Shown: positions 1-9,834, counted from the stretch's first letter. The stretch: 64,000 nucleotides of DNA from Haemophilus parahaemolyticus (GCF_002015035.1 NZ_MUXY01000001.1:311102-375101), one strand, 5' to 3'. Notes: a model not told the origin generated them from the letters alone. A program made the numbers and translations.

Positions 1-1
1 G

Positions 2-1642
2 GCGAAATATATCAACAATCGCCCGTGTTTAGACTGTAGTGGTTCACGCTTACGCCGCGAGGCTCGCTACGTTTTCTTAGATAAAACTAATTTGCCAATG
101 GTGGCAGAGAAATCAATTGGTGAAGCATTGGAATTTTTTGAAGCACTTGAGCTTTCAGGTCAGCGAGCCAAAATTGCGGAGAAAATTCTGAAAGAAATTC
201 GTGAGCGTTTATCCTTCCTTGTCAATGTAGGCTTGAATTATCTCTCCCTTTCTCGTTCAGCAGAAACGCTTTCGGGTGGTGAGGCACAGCGTATCCGTTT
301 AGCAAGCCAAATTGGTGCAGGCTTAGTGGGCGTGATGTATGTGTTGGATGAACCTTCCATCGGTTTGCATCAACGCGACAACGAACGTTTGTTAAACACA
401 TTGATTCATCTGCGTAATTTAGGCAATACGGTGATTGTGGTTGAACATGATGAGGATGCAATTCGTGCTGCTGATCATATCGTGGATATTGGGCCGGGTG
501 CAGGCGTACACGGCGGTAATGTGATCGCACAGGGAACAGCAGAAGAAATTATGCAGGTGGAAGAGTCGCTTACGGGGCAATTCTTATCAGGCAAACAGAA
601 AATTGAAATTCCCGCAAAACGTATGCCTTATGATGAAAGTAAGGTACTGACTTTAAAAGGGGCGAGAGGTAATAACCTTAAAGGAGTGCAGTTGGATGTG
701 CCTGTAGGCTTGTTTACTTGTATTACAGGCGTTTCAGGTTCAGGCAAATCAACCTTGATTAACGACACCTTATTCCCGTTAGCTCAAAATGCGTTAAACC
801 GAGCGGAACGTACTGATGTTGCACCTTACGACAGCATTGAAGGATTGGCACATTTCGATAAAGTCATCGATATCGACCAAAGTCCGATTGGGCGAACTCC
901 GCGTTCAAACCCTGCGACTTACACGGGCTTATTCACCCCAATTCGCGAGCTTTTTGCGGGCACGCAAGAGGCACGTGCACGTGGTTATAACGTAGGGCGT
1001 TTTAGCTTTAACGTGCGTGGCGGGCGCTGTGAGGCGTGCCAAGGCGATGGCGTGATCAAAGTGGAAATGCACTTTTTGCCTGATGTATATGTGCCTTGCG
1101 ACCATTGTAAAGGGAAGCGCTATAACCGTGAAACGCTAGAAATTCGTTATAAAGGCAAAACGATCCATCAAGTGTTGGATATGACGGTAGAAGAAGCCCG
1201 TGAGTTCTTTGATGCAATTCCAGCCATTGCACGTAAATTGCAAACCTTAATGGATGTGGGGCTCTCTTATATCCGCTTAGGGCAATCTTCAACCACGCTT
1301 TCGGGCGGTGAAGCTCAGCGTGTGAAATTAGCAACTGAGCTTTCCAAACGCGATACAGGCAAAACGCTTTATATTTTAGATGAACCCACAACAGGCTTGC
1401 ATTTTGCCGATATTAAACAGCTTCTTTCTGTTCTACATAAACTGCGTGATCAAGGTAATACCATTGTGGTGATTGAGCATAATTTAGATGTGATCAAAAC
1501 TGCAGACTGGATTGTAGATTTAGGCCCTGAAGGGGGGGCTGGTGGTGGGCAAATTATTGTTACAGGCACGCCAGAGCAAGTAGCTAAAGATAAAAAATCT
1601 CATACAGCAAGATTTTTAAAAGAGATTTTAGCGAAGGGATAA
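2..1642 (+). CDS. uvrA: UvrA, excinuclease ABC subunit A (C-terminal part, 5' end outside window)
   Basis: DNA-damage recognition ATPase of nucleotide excision repair; the UvrA dimer loads UvrB at lesions. The frame is open from base 2, so the gene begins upstream of the window. Visible in order: the end of the first zinc module (CLDC), an ABC signature (LSGGEAQR) with its Walker B (LDEPSIGLH), then the second ATPase with Walker A (GVSGSGKST), a second zinc finger (CEAC...CDHC), signature [12 protein letters not shown] and Walker B (LDEPTTGLH). Two ABC cassettes plus these zinc fingers are specific to UvrA. The last stretch matches the normal UvrA C-terminus, so only the N-terminal part is missing. 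It is followed by a terminator shared with the convergent tdk. Confidence 0.98.
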   Translation, partial: AKYINNRPCLDCSGSRLRREARYVFLDKTNLPMVAEKSIGEALEFFEALELSGQRAKIAEKILKEIRERLSFLVNVGLNYLSLSRSAETLSGGEAQRIRLASQIGAGLVGVMYVLDEPSIGLHQRDNERLLNTLIHLRNLGNTVIVVEHDEDAIRAADHIVDIGPGAGVHGGNVIAQGTAEEIMQVEESLTGQFLSGKQKIEIPAKRMPYDESKVLTLKGARGNNLKGVQLDVPVGLFTCITGVSGSGKSTLINDTLFPLAQNALNRAERTDVAPYDSIEGLAHFDKVIDIDQSPIGRTPRSNPATYTGLFTPIRELFAGTQEARARGYNVGRFSFNVRGGRCEACQGDGVIKVEMHFLPDVYVPCDHCKGKRYNRETLEIRYKGKTIHQVLDMTVEEAREFFDAIPAIARKLQTLMDVGLSYIRLGQSSTTLSGGEAQRVKLATELSKRDTGKTLYILDEPTTGLHFADIKQLLSVLHKLRDQGNTIVVIEHNLDVIKTADWIVDLGPEGGAGGGQIIVTGTPEQVAKDKKSHTARFLKEILAKG

Positions 1643-1652
1643 AATAAAATAG

Positions 1653-1693
1653 GCATAGAGAACAAATTATTTCTTGTTTTCTATGCTTTTTTT
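1653..1693. terminator. Bidirectional terminator between uvrA and tdk
   Basis: A 13-bp stem (1653-1665 with 1674-1686, one G-U pair) is followed by a T-run on the + strand. An A-rich run before it gives a U-tract on the - strand. It sits between two convergent genes and can serve both. Confidence 0.85.
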
Positions 1694-1696
1694 AGG

Positions 1697-2278
1697 TTAC
1701 AGCAAACCTAGTCTTTCTTTATAATGCTTACGGCAAACAGAAAGATAAGTATCGTTGCCACCAATTTGGATTTGAACGCCATCTTTTACCGCTTCACCTT
1801 TCTCATTCATTCTAATCACAAAGTGAGCTTTTCGACCGCAATCGCAGATGGTTTTTAGTTCTTCTAATTCGTCTGCCCAAGCAAGTAAGTAATGGCTGCC
1901 TTCAAAAAGTTCGGCTTGAAAATCTGTACGTAAACCATAACAAAGCACGGGAATATTTAGTTTATCTACTACATCGGTAAGTTGATAAACTTGGGCTTTA
2001 GTGAGAAACTGAGCTTCATCAACCAAAATACAATGTAAGGATTTTGATTGATGAGCTTGCTTGATTTCATCAAAAAGTTGTGTATTTTGATTAAATAAAT
2101 TAGCATCTTGAGAAATACCGATACGAGAAGTTACTTTACCAACTCCATAACGGTCGTCAATGGCAGCGGTGTATATAAGTGTATTCATTCCGCGTTCTTG
2201 ATAGTTATAAGATGATTGAAGTAGCGTGGTGGATTTTCCCGCATTCATTGAAGAGTAGTAGAAATAAAGTTTTGCCAT
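1697..2278 (-). CDS. tdk: Thymidine kinase (type II)
   Basis: Phosphorylates thymidine to dTMP in pyrimidine salvage. The 193-residue length is normal for bacterial Tdk. The N-terminus carries the P-loop (SSMNAGKST), the middle the Walker B-like DEAQFL, and the C-terminal part a zinc/lasso region with CDCG and a later CRKH. It is convergent with uvrA and lies downstream of zapB on the same strand, but a hairpin terminator separates it from zapB, so it is probably transcribed from its own promoter. Confidence 0.97.
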   Translation of the reverse strand: MAKLYFYYSSMNAGKSTTLLQSSYNYQERGMNTLIYTAAIDDRYGVGKVTSRIGISQDANLFNQNTQLFDEIKQAHQSKSLHCILVDEAQFLTKAQVYQLTDVVDKLNIPVLCYGLRTDFQAELFEGSHYLLAWADELEELKTICDCGRKAHFVIRMNEKGEAVKDGVQIQIGGNDTYLSVCRKHYKERLGLL

Positions 2279-2300
2279 AAGAATTGGAAATGTAGCACGA

Positions 2301-2331
2301 AAAAGAAACGGCTAATTGAATATTAGCCGTT
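2301..2331 (-). terminator. Terminator after zapB
   Basis: A perfect 10-bp stem (2307-2316 with 2322-2331) with a 5-base loop. Reading leftward, it is followed by a T-rich stretch (TTTCTTTTTCG). Confidence 0.8.
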
Positions 2332-2342
2332 GGGATTGAAGA

Positions 2343-2561
2343 TTAAACGTTTTCGATTTGACCTAAAAGTGAACGTAAACGATCTTGGAAATTTTGCTGT
2401 TCAGCTTTTAATTGTTCGTGTTCTTGGCGTAACGTTTCATTTTCTTTCTTCGCTGTTTCATTTTTCTCTTTTAATTCTTCAATTTCTAATTGAAGTAATT
2501 GGATAGTTTCAACAGCTTGTTTAATTTTTGCTTCTAATTCATCAAGAATTGTTAATGACAT
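2343..2561 (-). CDS. zapB: Cell-division protein ZapB
   Basis: A small coiled-coil protein that joins the Z-ring through ZapA and helps position division. At 72 residues it is almost all heptad-type helix rich in Glu, Lys, Leu and Gln; the start [13 protein letters not shown] and the Gln/Leu-rich core fit ZapB. It is divergent from glpX, the same neighbourhood as in E. coli, where zapB lies beside glpFKX. Its own terminator follows at 2301-2331. Confidence 0.93.
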   Translation of the reverse strand: MSLTILDELEAKIKQAVETIQLLQLEIEELKEKNETAKKENETLRQEHEQLKAEQQNFQDRLRSLLGQIENV

Positions 2562-2754
2562 AAGATTTACCTCTGAAATTAAATGGATAATTTTGAAATA
2601 GTATACATCATTAAGATATTGATTTCATTGAAAAGTTCGCGACTTTTTGGAAATTTGTTTGTTTGAGTCAAATTTCCTAAATTTTTATAACGAAATCGTT
2701 TGCGAATTGGTAGAATAGCGGTTGATTTTGGTGTTTAACTTGAGGAAAATTAAT

Positions 2755-3750
2755 ATGAAACGTTCAATTGCTTTTGAATTCTCTCGTGTGACTGAAGCAG
2801 CCGCCCTGGCTGCATTTAACTGGATTGGGCGGGGTAATAAAAATGCGGCGGACGATGCGGCAGTAAAAGCAATGCGTGCACTGCTTAATAAAATGGAAAT
2901 TCGCGGTGAGATTGTCATTGGTGAAGGCGAAATTGATGAGGCACCGATGCTCTATATTGGTGAAAAAGTAGGGCGTTCTGAACCACAAGATGAAGAGGTC
3001 GCTATTGCAGTCGATCCAATTGATGGTACTCGAATGACGGCAATGGGGCAGGCGGGGGCGATTGCGGTTCTTGCTGTAGGCGGAAAAAACACTTTCTTAC
3101 GTGCACCTGATATGTATATGGAAAAATTAGTGGTAGACAGCGAAGCGAAGGGAATGATTGACCTAAATCTACCGCTTGAACAAAATATTCGCCGTGTAGC
3201 GTCGAAAAAAGGCAAATTGCTTTCACAAATGACGGTAGCGATTCTTTCTAAACCTCGCCACGATGAAATTATCAAAAAAGTGCAAGAGTTGGGCGTGCGT
3301 GTGATTGCTATTCCTGATGGAGATGTGGCTGCATCAGTGCAATGTTGTTTACCAGATAGCGAAATCGACCTTGTTTACGGCATTGGAGGTGCACCAGAAG
3401 GTGTAGTAACAGGAGCGGCAGTTCAAGCATTGGGGGGAGAGATTCAAGGCAGACTGATTCCTCGCAATCAAGTAAAAGGCAATACGCCAGAAAATATGCT
3501 TGCAGCGGAAAAAGAGATTGCACGTTGTGCGGAAATGCAAGTGCTTGTTAATCAAGTGCTGAAAATAGAAGAGATCGTGAAAGATGATAATGTGCTTTTT
3601 GCCGCTACGGGCATTACTACAGGTGATTTGCTTAAAGGTGTTCATCGCAAAGGCAGTATGCTATTTACTGAAACGCTGTTAATCCGTGGTCGTTCTCACA
3701 CTATCCGACGAGTAGAATCGTTACATGATGTTTCACGTATGGACGATTAA
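2755..3750 (+). CDS. glpX: Fructose-1,6-bisphosphatase class II GlpX
   Basis: Removes the 1-phosphate of fructose-1,6-bisphosphate in gluconeogenesis. I place the start at 2755: the ATG follows GAGGAAAAT, and the protein then begins MKRSIAFEFSRVTEAAALAA as in GlpX; an upstream in-frame ATG at 2722 would add 11 unrelated residues. It is 331 residues long, close to the family's usual 330-340. The metal/substrate motifs are visible: IVIGEGEIDEAPMLYIGE, then AVDPIDGTRMTAMGQ. Unlike in E. coli it is not behind glpFK here. The following 190 bases hold no clear terminator. Confidence 0.97.
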   Translation: MKRSIAFEFSRVTEAAALAAFNWIGRGNKNAADDAAVKAMRALLNKMEIRGEIVIGEGEIDEAPMLYIGEKVGRSEPQDEEVAIAVDPIDGTRMTAMGQAGAIAVLAVGGKNTFLRAPDMYMEKLVVDSEAKGMIDLNLPLEQNIRRVASKKGKLLSQMTVAILSKPRHDEIIKKVQELGVRVIAIPDGDVAASVQCCLPDSEIDLVYGIGGAPEGVVTGAAVQALGGEIQGRLIPRNQVKGNTPENMLAAEKEIARCAEMQVLVNQVLKIEEIVKDDNVLFAATGITTGDLLKGVHRKGSMLFTETLLIRGRSHTIRRVESLHDVSRMDD

Positions 3751-3942
3751 TTTATTTTGGAGGTTATTTTTAAATATTCTTGTTAGGGATTAAGAAATTT
3801 AAGGTTTAATATAGTTTAAGTAGATTTAGAGTATAATACTCATCTAACTAACTTACTCAATCGGTTAAATTTCTGTTAGAATTCGCAAAATTTTAAAGAA
3901 ATTTAACCGCTTTCTCTTTGTGCAAATATAACGTTAATACCG

Positions 3943-5928
3943 ATGTTTTCTACCCAATCCCGATTTTGGTTGATTTTACCCTTGCTTGCCTTTCTCATGT
4001 TTCCATCACAGGCGTTGCACTATGGGCTTTTTGATTCCACCTCAAAAGAAATTTTGGCTGCAGTAGGCTGGCGTAGCGTCAATATCACGTGGCTCTGGTT
4101 TTTGCCTCTATTGTCAATTTTATTTTTTAAAGTTCCAAAAGCAAAAATCGGCTTTTTAGTCGCCTTTTTAGGGATGATTTTTCTCTCAGCCAAACTCACT
4201 GCAACCAGTTTTGGATATGCAACACTTTTTTTATTTCTCTCCATTTTTATTTTGTTAACTGAAAACATCGCAAAGCTTGGCATTTTACGGGGCGATCGTT
4301 TTATTATCGGTGCGTTACTTGCTAGCTTGATTGTACTTTGTGCCTTCGTTCTCTTCCCGATGTTTTCGATTTTTAGTGCAATTATCTATATAGACGATAC
4401 ATTTTCGCTAGATGAAGCACTTAGAACCTTTCAACAACCGCATTTGTTCAAGGTGATTTGGCAATCTATTAGCGTTTCGGCAAGCGTTGGTTTACTTTCC
4501 ACCTTCTTTGGGCTTTGCTTTGCTCTTTACACAACTCGCATTGCGAAAAAAATGAAATTTATCAGTAAGTTATTCTCAATCTTGCCGATTGTGACCCCGC
4601 CTTTTGTTGTTGGGCTTGGTGTGGTGCTATTGATGGGGAGAAATGGCACGATCACCCATTTTTTAGTTGAACATTTCAGTATCAGTAAAAACTGGCTTTA
4701 TGGCTTTAACGGCATTTTACTGTCGCACACACTTGCTCTTACACCAATGGCGTTTATGATTATTGAAGGCGCGTTGCGATTTATTCCTGCCAATTTGGAA
4801 GAGGCAAGTTATAGCCTCAAAAGCTCAGCAAGCCAAACTTTCCGCTATATTTTGTTTCCGCTGTTGAAACCTGCTTTGGCGAATGCCTTTTTGATTACTT
4901 TCATCCAATCACTTTCCGATTTCAGCACGCCATTTGTTTTAGGCGGAAATTATGATGTATTAGCAAGCCAAATCTACTTCTATATCGTGGGCTCACAACC
5001 TAATTACACCACCGCAAGCACGATGGGCGTGATTTTGCTTGCCTTTTCATTAGCGAGTTTTTTCATTCAATATCAATGGCTTGGTAAACGCTCTTATACA
5101 ACCTTAGCGGGCAAAGGCAATCAGGTCAGCCGTGTACCGCTCTCAAGCGGTCTAAAATGGTTGATTTCTTGCATTTTGCTCGTTTGGATTACCTTTAATG
5201 CGATTTTGTACGGTTCGATTTTCTTCGGCAGTTTTGTAGTCAATTGGGGCGTGAATCACAGCTTTACACTCGAACATTATCTCCGTTTATTTGGGCAAGG
5301 CTTGGATTTTGGGGGTTTTCCATCGCTGATTCATACGCTGATTTTTGCACTTTGTGCTGCGCCTATTACGGCACTGCTTGGCGTGCTGATTGCTTATTTA
5401 ACTATACGCGTACAGTTCAAAGGCAAATCCTTTTTTGAATTTATCGCTTTGCTTTGCTTTGCGATTCCAGGCACGGTAGCAGGCGTTTCTTATGTAATGG
5501 CATTCAATGATGCACCGATTTACCTCACGGGATCAGCAGTGATTATCGTGCTCTCCATGGTGACGCGAAATATGCCAATTGGGATGCGTTCCGCCATAGC
5601 AGGGCTAGCACAAATTGATGTAAATCTGGAACAGGCATCACAATCGCTTAAAGTCAGCTCGTTTAAAACGTTTCTGTTTATTATTTTGCCACTGCTTCGC
5701 CCAGCGTTGCTTTCAGCATTGGTGACGAGTTTTGTTCGTTCCATGACTACAATGAGTGCGATCATCTTCTTGGTTACGCCGAATACACAAGTGGCGACTG
5801 CCTATATTTTAAACCGTGTAGAAGATGGCGATTATGGAATGGCGGTTGCATATGGCTCGACACTTATAGTAGTAATGATGCTCGTAATTTTGGGCTTTAA
5901 TAAATTAATAGATCGTAAAGGTTTGTGA
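3943..5928 (+). CDS. afuB: ABC transporter permease, AfuB/FbpB type (fused double permease)
   Basis: The inner-membrane channel of a periplasmic-binding-protein importer. At 661 residues it contains two tandem permease halves, each with several membrane segments and an EAA loop that docks the ATPase: EEASYSLKSSASQTFRYILFP-like around residue 290 and EQASQSLKVSSFKTFLF-like around 565. Fused permeases of this size are typical of the Fe(III)/hexose-phosphate (FbpB/AfuB/SfuB) family. The ATPase follows after one base, so the two are translated together. The matching binding protein (7023-8072) is convergent rather than upstream. Substrate is inferred only: AfuABC of A. pleuropneumoniae was first called an iron and later a hexose-phosphate transporter. 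Confidence 0.85.
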   Translation: MFSTQSRFWLILPLLAFLMFPSQALHYGLFDSTSKEILAAVGWRSVNITWLWFLPLLSILFFKVPKAKIGFLVAFLGMIFLSAKLTATSFGYATLFLFLSIFILLTENIAKLGILRGDRFIIGALLASLIVLCAFVLFPMFSIFSAIIYIDDTFSLDEALRTFQQPHLFKVIWQSISVSASVGLLSTFFGLCFALYTTRIAKKMKFISKLFSILPIVTPPFVVGLGVVLLMGRNGTITHFLVEHFSISKNWLYGFNGILLSHTLALTPMAFMIIEGALRFIPANLEEASYSLKSSASQTFRYILFPLLKPALANAFLITFIQSLSDFSTPFVLGGNYDVLASQIYFYIVGSQPNYTTASTMGVILLAFSLASFFIQYQWLGKRSYTTLAGKGNQVSRVPLSSGLKWLISCILLVWITFNAILYGSIFFGSFVVNWGVNHSFTLEHYLRLFGQGLDFGGFPSLIHTLIFALCAAPITALLGVLIAYLTIRVQFKGKSFFEFIALLCFAIPGTVAGVSYVMAFNDAPIYLTGSAVIIVLSMVTRNMPIGMRSAIAGLAQIDVNLEQASQSLKVSSFKTFLFIILPLLRPALLSALVTSFVRSMTTMSAIIFLVTPNTQVATAYILNRVEDGDYGMAVAYGSTLIVVMMLVILGFNKLIDRKGL

Positions 5929-5929
5929 A

Positions 5930-6973
5930 ATGCAAGGTTATTTGAGATTAGAAAATATCCATAAATCGTTCGGCAATACCGACGTTATCAAAGGCTTTAA
6001 TTTACATTTAAAACAAGGCTCAATGACGACCTTGCTTGGTCCATCAGGTTGTGGCAAAACCACCATTCTTCGCCTAATCGCAGGCTTAGATCTGCCGACA
6101 AGCGGTCAAATTTTCTTGGAAAATCGCGAAATTACTCAAGCTGCACCACAAGATCGCGATATCGGTATAGTGTTCCAATCTTACGCCTTATTTCCTCATT
6201 TAACCGTCGCGGAAAACGTGGGTTATAGCCTGAAAATGCAGGGTTTTGGAAAAGAAGAAAGGGAGGTGAGAGTCGCAGAAGCACTCGCCTTAGTGGAATT
6301 ATCAGGCTTGGAAGCACGAATGATCGACCAACTTTCAGGCGGTCAACAGCAACGTGTGGCATTAGCACGCTCATTGATTTTAAAACCGAAAGTGCTACTC
6401 TTTGATGAACCTTTGAGTAATCTCGATGCTAATCTTCGCCGAGTGATGCGGGAAAATATTCGCCATCTTCAGCAAAAACTTAACATCACCGCCCTTTATG
6501 TCACACACGATCAAGCGGAAGCCTTTGCGGTTTCGGATGAGGTGATTGTGATGAATAAAGGCGAAATCGTGCAACAAGGCTCGCCACAAGTGCTTTATCG
6601 CCAACCTCAAAATGCGTTTATGGCAAAATTTATGGGTGAAGTGAATTTATTGCCCGCTGAAAAACAGGGAAATCAGCTTAAAATCGGCGAACATCTTTTA
6701 GTTGTTGATGAAGATCAATTTCCGCAAGCGGATGGACTATACATACTTGGTATCCGCCCAGAAGCGGTGAAATTATCGCAAGATCTTACAAATGCCGAAC
6801 ATATCGGTGAAGTACACAATGCAGTTTACATGGGAGGCTATTGGGAGTTGCAAATTCTCTGGCAAAATCAACCGCTTATCGTTTATGCAGATATTGCAGA
6901 GTATGATGCAAATATTAAACAATATGGCTTGATTTTTCAGAGGGAAGGGATGTTTTTAGTAAGAGAGTCTTAG
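5930..6973 (+). CDS. afuC: ABC transporter ATPase, AfuC/FbpC type
   Basis: The ATP-hydrolysing subunit paired with the permease directly upstream. It is 347 residues long with Walker A (GPSGCGKTT), Q-loop (QSYALF), signature LSGGQQQRVALA, Walker B (LLFDEPLSNLD) and switch His (THDQAEA). The C-terminal 100 residues form a TOBE-like regulatory domain. Length and order fit the FbpC/AfuC/PotA group. A shared bidirectional terminator separates it from the convergent binding-protein gene. Confidence 0.9.
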   Translation: MQGYLRLENIHKSFGNTDVIKGFNLHLKQGSMTTLLGPSGCGKTTILRLIAGLDLPTSGQIFLENREITQAAPQDRDIGIVFQSYALFPHLTVAENVGYSLKMQGFGKEEREVRVAEALALVELSGLEARMIDQLSGGQQQRVALARSLILKPKVLLFDEPLSNLDANLRRVMRENIRHLQQKLNITALYVTHDQAEAFAVSDEVIVMNKGEIVQQGSPQVLYRQPQNAFMAKFMGEVNLLPAEKQGNQLKIGEHLLVVDEDQFPQADGLYILGIRPEAVKLSQDLTNAEHIGEVHNAVYMGGYWELQILWQNQPLIVYADIAEYDANIKQYGLIFQREGMFLVRES

Positions 6974-6975
6974 GA

Positions 6976-7009
6976 ATACAAAGCATTAGAAATATCTAAT
7001 GCCTTGTAT
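6976..7009. terminator. Bidirectional terminator between afuC and afuA
   Basis: A 15-bp stem (6976-6990 with 6995-7009, one mismatch or G-U) with an AATA loop lies between convergent genes. Confidence 0.8.
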
Positions 7010-7022
7010 TTGGTCTCTGTGA

Positions 7023-8072
7023 TTATTTTACGAGTTTATCGCCTAATTTTACATCTTCTATCCATTTGTTGATTAGATATTTTCCTTCTTCGCTTGAGCC
7101 AAATTTATCGAAATCGTATTCCACAAAATCTAATTGCTTCACATTTGGCATCAATGGTGAAACCTCAGCACCTATAACGGATGGTAATTGGTAAAGATGA
7201 TGCTTGCGCCAAGGCAATTCTTGGATCTCTTTGGTAAGTACAAAGTCTGTAAAGAGTTTAGCATTATCTAGATTGCGTGCATTTTTCACGATACTTGTTC
7301 CGCCTAATGCGTAGCCCACTTTACCTTCTGGAATTACATATTCAATTGGATTGCCTTTTTCTTTTTCAGTAATGTAGGCGTGTGTAAAACCAATGCTTTC
7401 TGCTACTTCGCCACGCACAAGATTAGATGTTACTAGGTTGCTTTTCGGATATTGTGAAATGTTGGCATTTAATTTTTTGAGATAATCAAAGGTTTTTTCT
7501 TCCCCCCAAAGTGAGATAAGGGTAGCCATAATCGTATAGGTTGTGCCAGATGAGCGAGGATCTGGGATTTGCACTTCGCCAGCGAGTTTAGGATTGAGTA
7601 AATCTTCCCATTTTTTCGGCATTTCTAACCCTAATGCTTTCAGTTTTTCGCTATTTATCCCTAAGCCAAGTACTAGCATATAGGTTGCCGAAGTATAGTT
7701 TCCTTTGTCCGATGCCATCAATTTTTGGAATTGTGGCAAAATGTTTGCTTGATTTTTCGGGCGATATGCTTCTAATAAGCCTAATTCAGCCGCTTGGAAA
7801 TGGGGTTCAATTGTGCCGCCATACCAAACATCGGCTTGCGGATTCGATTTTTCTGCTTTTAATTTGCCTAAAATTGTACCAGTACTCATTTGCGTAAATG
7901 AGGTTTGTACATCATATTTTTCTGAGAAACGTTTTGCTACATCTTCACACAATGCATTTTGCACTGTGCAATAAATGGTTAAGCGTCCTTCTGCTTGTGC
8001 ATTATGAGAAGCAAGTAATGCTGTTGTGGCTAGACCTAGTGAGTAGGCGAGTTTTTTTAGTTTTTGTTGCAT
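7023..8072 (-). CDS. afuA: Periplasmic binding protein, AfuA/FbpA type
   Basis: Captures the substrate in the periplasm for the AfuBC-like permease. 349 residues with a clear signal peptide (charged MQQKLKK, hydrophobic core, cleavage near HNAQA-E). The mature part has class-II binding-protein features: YCTVQNALCEDVAKRF, NPQADVWYGGT, DPRSSGTTYTIMA and a late ALGGTSIVKNARN segment. From memory these resemble A. pleuropneumoniae AfuA, which carries a CED after the first strand, more than classical FbpA with its paired tyrosines. The gene faces afuBC instead of preceding them, so it has separate transcriptional control. Substrate uncertain (sugar phosphate or ferric iron). Confidence 0.85.
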   Translation of the reverse strand: MQQKLKKLAYSLGLATTALLASHNAQAEGRLTIYCTVQNALCEDVAKRFSEKYDVQTSFTQMSTGTILGKLKAEKSNPQADVWYGGTIEPHFQAAELGLLEAYRPKNQANILPQFQKLMASDKGNYTSATYMLVLGLGINSEKLKALGLEMPKKWEDLLNPKLAGEVQIPDPRSSGTTYTIMATLISLWGEEKTFDYLKKLNANISQYPKSNLVTSNLVRGEVAESIGFTHAYITEKEKGNPIEYVIPEGKVGYALGGTSIVKNARNLDNAKLFTDFVLTKEIQELPWRKHHLYQLPSVIGAEVSPLMPNVKQLDFVEYDFDKFGSSEEGKYLINKWIEDVKLGDKLVK

Positions 8073-8257
8073 TTTTATCTCCTTGATGTTGTGTTAAAAA
8101 GCAATTTGGACTTTATCATAGTATAGGGATAGGTTGTCAATATTCTTCCCAATATAAATATTACTTGTTTGACCACTTTTTCTTTGAATCCTATTTTTAC
8201 AAAGAAGATAGAAGTCTTTATAATGACAACCCTATTTTAACGTTAAAGGGTAACACT

Positions 8258-8403
8258 ATGAAAAAAACATCTTTTTATTGATGAGCATTTTCTCTATTGC
8301 TGCTTGTTCTCAATCAAAAAATATTTATTTAAATGGTGCTGAAGGCTCACATTCTGGTCTTCGTTATAGTACCACTGATAAATCTTTTTCTTTGAATCCA
8401 TAA
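8258..8403 (+). pseudogene. Small lipoprotein gene, out of frame at a homopolymer
   Basis: This lies in a 388-base gap that otherwise holds only the afuA promoter region. ATG at 8258 is followed by seven A and then five T, and the frame stops at once (TGA 8279-8281). Adding one base in either run gives a protein of about 48 residues, MKKNIFLLMSIFSIAAC..., with a proper lipobox (IAAC) and a short Ser/Asn-rich tail ending at 8401-8403. A start at ATG 8281 in the good frame would give only 40 residues with a very short leader. It is either a decayed lipoprotein or a phase-variable one; no family recognised. Confidence 0.5.
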
Positions 8404-8411
8404 AAATGATA

Positions 8412-8441
8412 TAAAAAAAGGCTAGATTTTATCATCTAGCC
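8412..8441 (-). terminator. Terminator after efp
   Basis: An 8-bp stem (8420-8427 with 8434-8441) followed leftward by a run of seven T. Confidence 0.8.
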
Positions 8442-8460
8442 GTTTTCATCTTATATGAGA

Positions 8461-9027
8461 TTATTTTACACGTGAAACATATTCGCCTGAACGAGTGTCA
8501 ACGCGGATTACTTCACCGATTTGAACGAATAATGGAACACGAACAACAGCACCAGTGCTTAATGTTGCTGGTTTACCGCCGGTACCTGCTGTATCCCCTT
8601 TTAAGCCTGGATCTGTGTCAGTTACTTCTAATTCTACGAAGTTTGGTGGCGTCACAGAGATTGCAGAGCCATTCCATAAAGTGATGATACATTCTGCTTG
8701 GTCTACTAACCATTTGTCGTTGTCGCCTAATGCTTTTGCATCAACAGAAATTTGTTCGAATGTTTCTGGGTGCATAAAGTACCAGAAATCTTCGTCTTTG
8801 TATGAGTAGGTGTAGTTATAATCAACAACGTCAGCCGCTTCAACGGTTGAGCCAGATTTGAAGTTGATTTCTAAAACTTTGCCAGAGATCAATTTACGAA
8901 TTTTAGTACGAGTAAATGCTTGACCTTTACCTGGTTTTACGAATTCATTTTCAACGATTACGCAAGGTTCGCCATCCTGGATAAATTTTAAACCTGGTTT
9001 GAAATCAGTAGTGCTATAGTTAGCCAT
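8461..9027 (-). CDS. efp: Elongation factor P
   Basis: Relieves ribosome stalling at polyproline stretches. It is 188 residues long when started at the ATG at 9027 ([12 protein letters not shown]), the conserved EF-P start; the open frame extends 30 codons further but without family similarity. Lys34 in KPGKGQAF is the residue that receives beta-lysine from EpmA/EpmB. Three beta-barrel (OB/KOW) domains are implied by length and by the C-terminal [17 protein letters not shown]. The modification enzyme gene epmB lies divergently nearby, with one secreted-protein gene between. Confidence 0.98.
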   Translation of the reverse strand: MANYSTTDFKPGLKFIQDGEPCVIVENEFVKPGKGQAFTRTKIRKLISGKVLEINFKSGSTVEAADVVDYNYTYSYKDEDFWYFMHPETFEQISVDAKALGDNDKWLVDQAECIITLWNGSAISVTPPNFVELEVTDTDPGLKGDTAGTGGKPATLSTGAVVRVPLFVQIGEVIRVDTRSGEYVSRVK

Positions 9028-9172
9028 GGTTTCCTCAATGTTTACAAAAATTAACAAAATTAAGTCGCCCACTATTGGGTTTCTCAAAAAGACCCATATA
9101 ATACCGCAAATATTCAAAGATCTCTAAATTTTTTTACGGTATAATTCGAAACTCTTTCAAAAAGGATGGAAA

Positions 9173-9775
9173 ATGAAAAAACTTATCACTCTTTCAACGA
9201 TTTTAGCATTATCTGTGGCATCTGTTGTGGAAGCAAAAGGGATGCGTTCTTCTCGTTCTGTTTCTGGCCGCACCATTAGTGCACCCGCTCAGCCAATGAA
9301 AATGAATTCACAACAAAAAACAAATACGCAGCAACAAACACAACACGATGCAACTTTTGATAACACGCGTTCTGCTCAAAGTGCTCAGCCGCAGGCTCAA
9401 GCACAGCAAGCTGGTGGTAGCCGTTTAGCGAGTTTTGCAACAGGGGCAGCAGCAGGTTATGTGTTAAGTGAAATGCTCACACCATCAGCGGCACAAGCGA
9501 ATCAAACTACTCAACAAGCTGCTCAACCAACTGCGAGTGCTGCACAAGCGGTAGAAAAAACAGCGGAAGTTGCAAATGTGCAAGTAGCCCAATTTAAGAG
9601 CATTGGCGGTCAAATCGATCCATTCTTAATCGAAAAAACAGATGGTTATCGTCGTTACTGCATTGAAGGTGTGCAATATTTAATCCCTGCATTGGCAGGA
9701 CAAACCGTACAGGCGTCCCCCGTCGTGATGGTCAAATCAAATGGCAGCCCACTTGAATGCCGTTTAGTGCCATAA
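9173..9775 (+). CDS. Exported low-complexity protein of unknown function
   Basis: 200 residues. It starts with a typical signal peptide (MKKLITLSTILALSVASVVEA-K). Residues 25-140 are rich in Gln, Ala, Ser and Thr, with a short Gly/Ala-rich possible membrane-contact segment (ASFATGAAAGYVLSEML, about 85-100). The last 55 residues are more ordered, with two Cys (RRYCIEG and LECRLVP) that could form a disulfide in the periplasm. It lies between efp and epmB and has its own terminator. No family recognised; probably a periplasmic or envelope protein. Confidence 0.75.
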   Translation: MKKLITLSTILALSVASVVEAKGMRSSRSVSGRTISAPAQPMKMNSQQKTNTQQQTQHDATFDNTRSAQSAQPQAQAQQAGGSRLASFATGAAAGYVLSEMLTPSAAQANQTTQQAAQPTASAAQAVEKTAEVANVQVAQFKSIGGQIDPFLIEKTDGYRRYCIEGVQYLIPALAGQTVQASPVVMVKSNGSPLECRLVP

Positions 9776-9796
9776 AATCAAAAAACTCCGATATTA

Positions 9797-9820
9797 GGGC
9801 GTGTTAAGCACGCCCGTTTT
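9797..9820 (+). terminator. Terminator after the exported-protein gene
   Basis: GGGCGTG (9797-9803) pairs with CACGCCC (9809-9815), loop TTAAG, followed by GTTTT. Confidence 0.75.
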
Positions 9821-9834
9821 ACTTATTTATTGCT

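Noticed and set aside
222-530. Minus-strand ORF inside uvrA
   Set aside because: Shadow of the conserved uvrA frame, with no ribosome site and unrelated composition; the same holds for the minus ORFs inside glpX, dnaB, topB, terL and the portal gene.
8461-9117. Longer EF-P with 30 extra N-terminal residues
   Set aside because: The upstream codons have no family similarity, and ATG 9027 gives the exact EF-P start.
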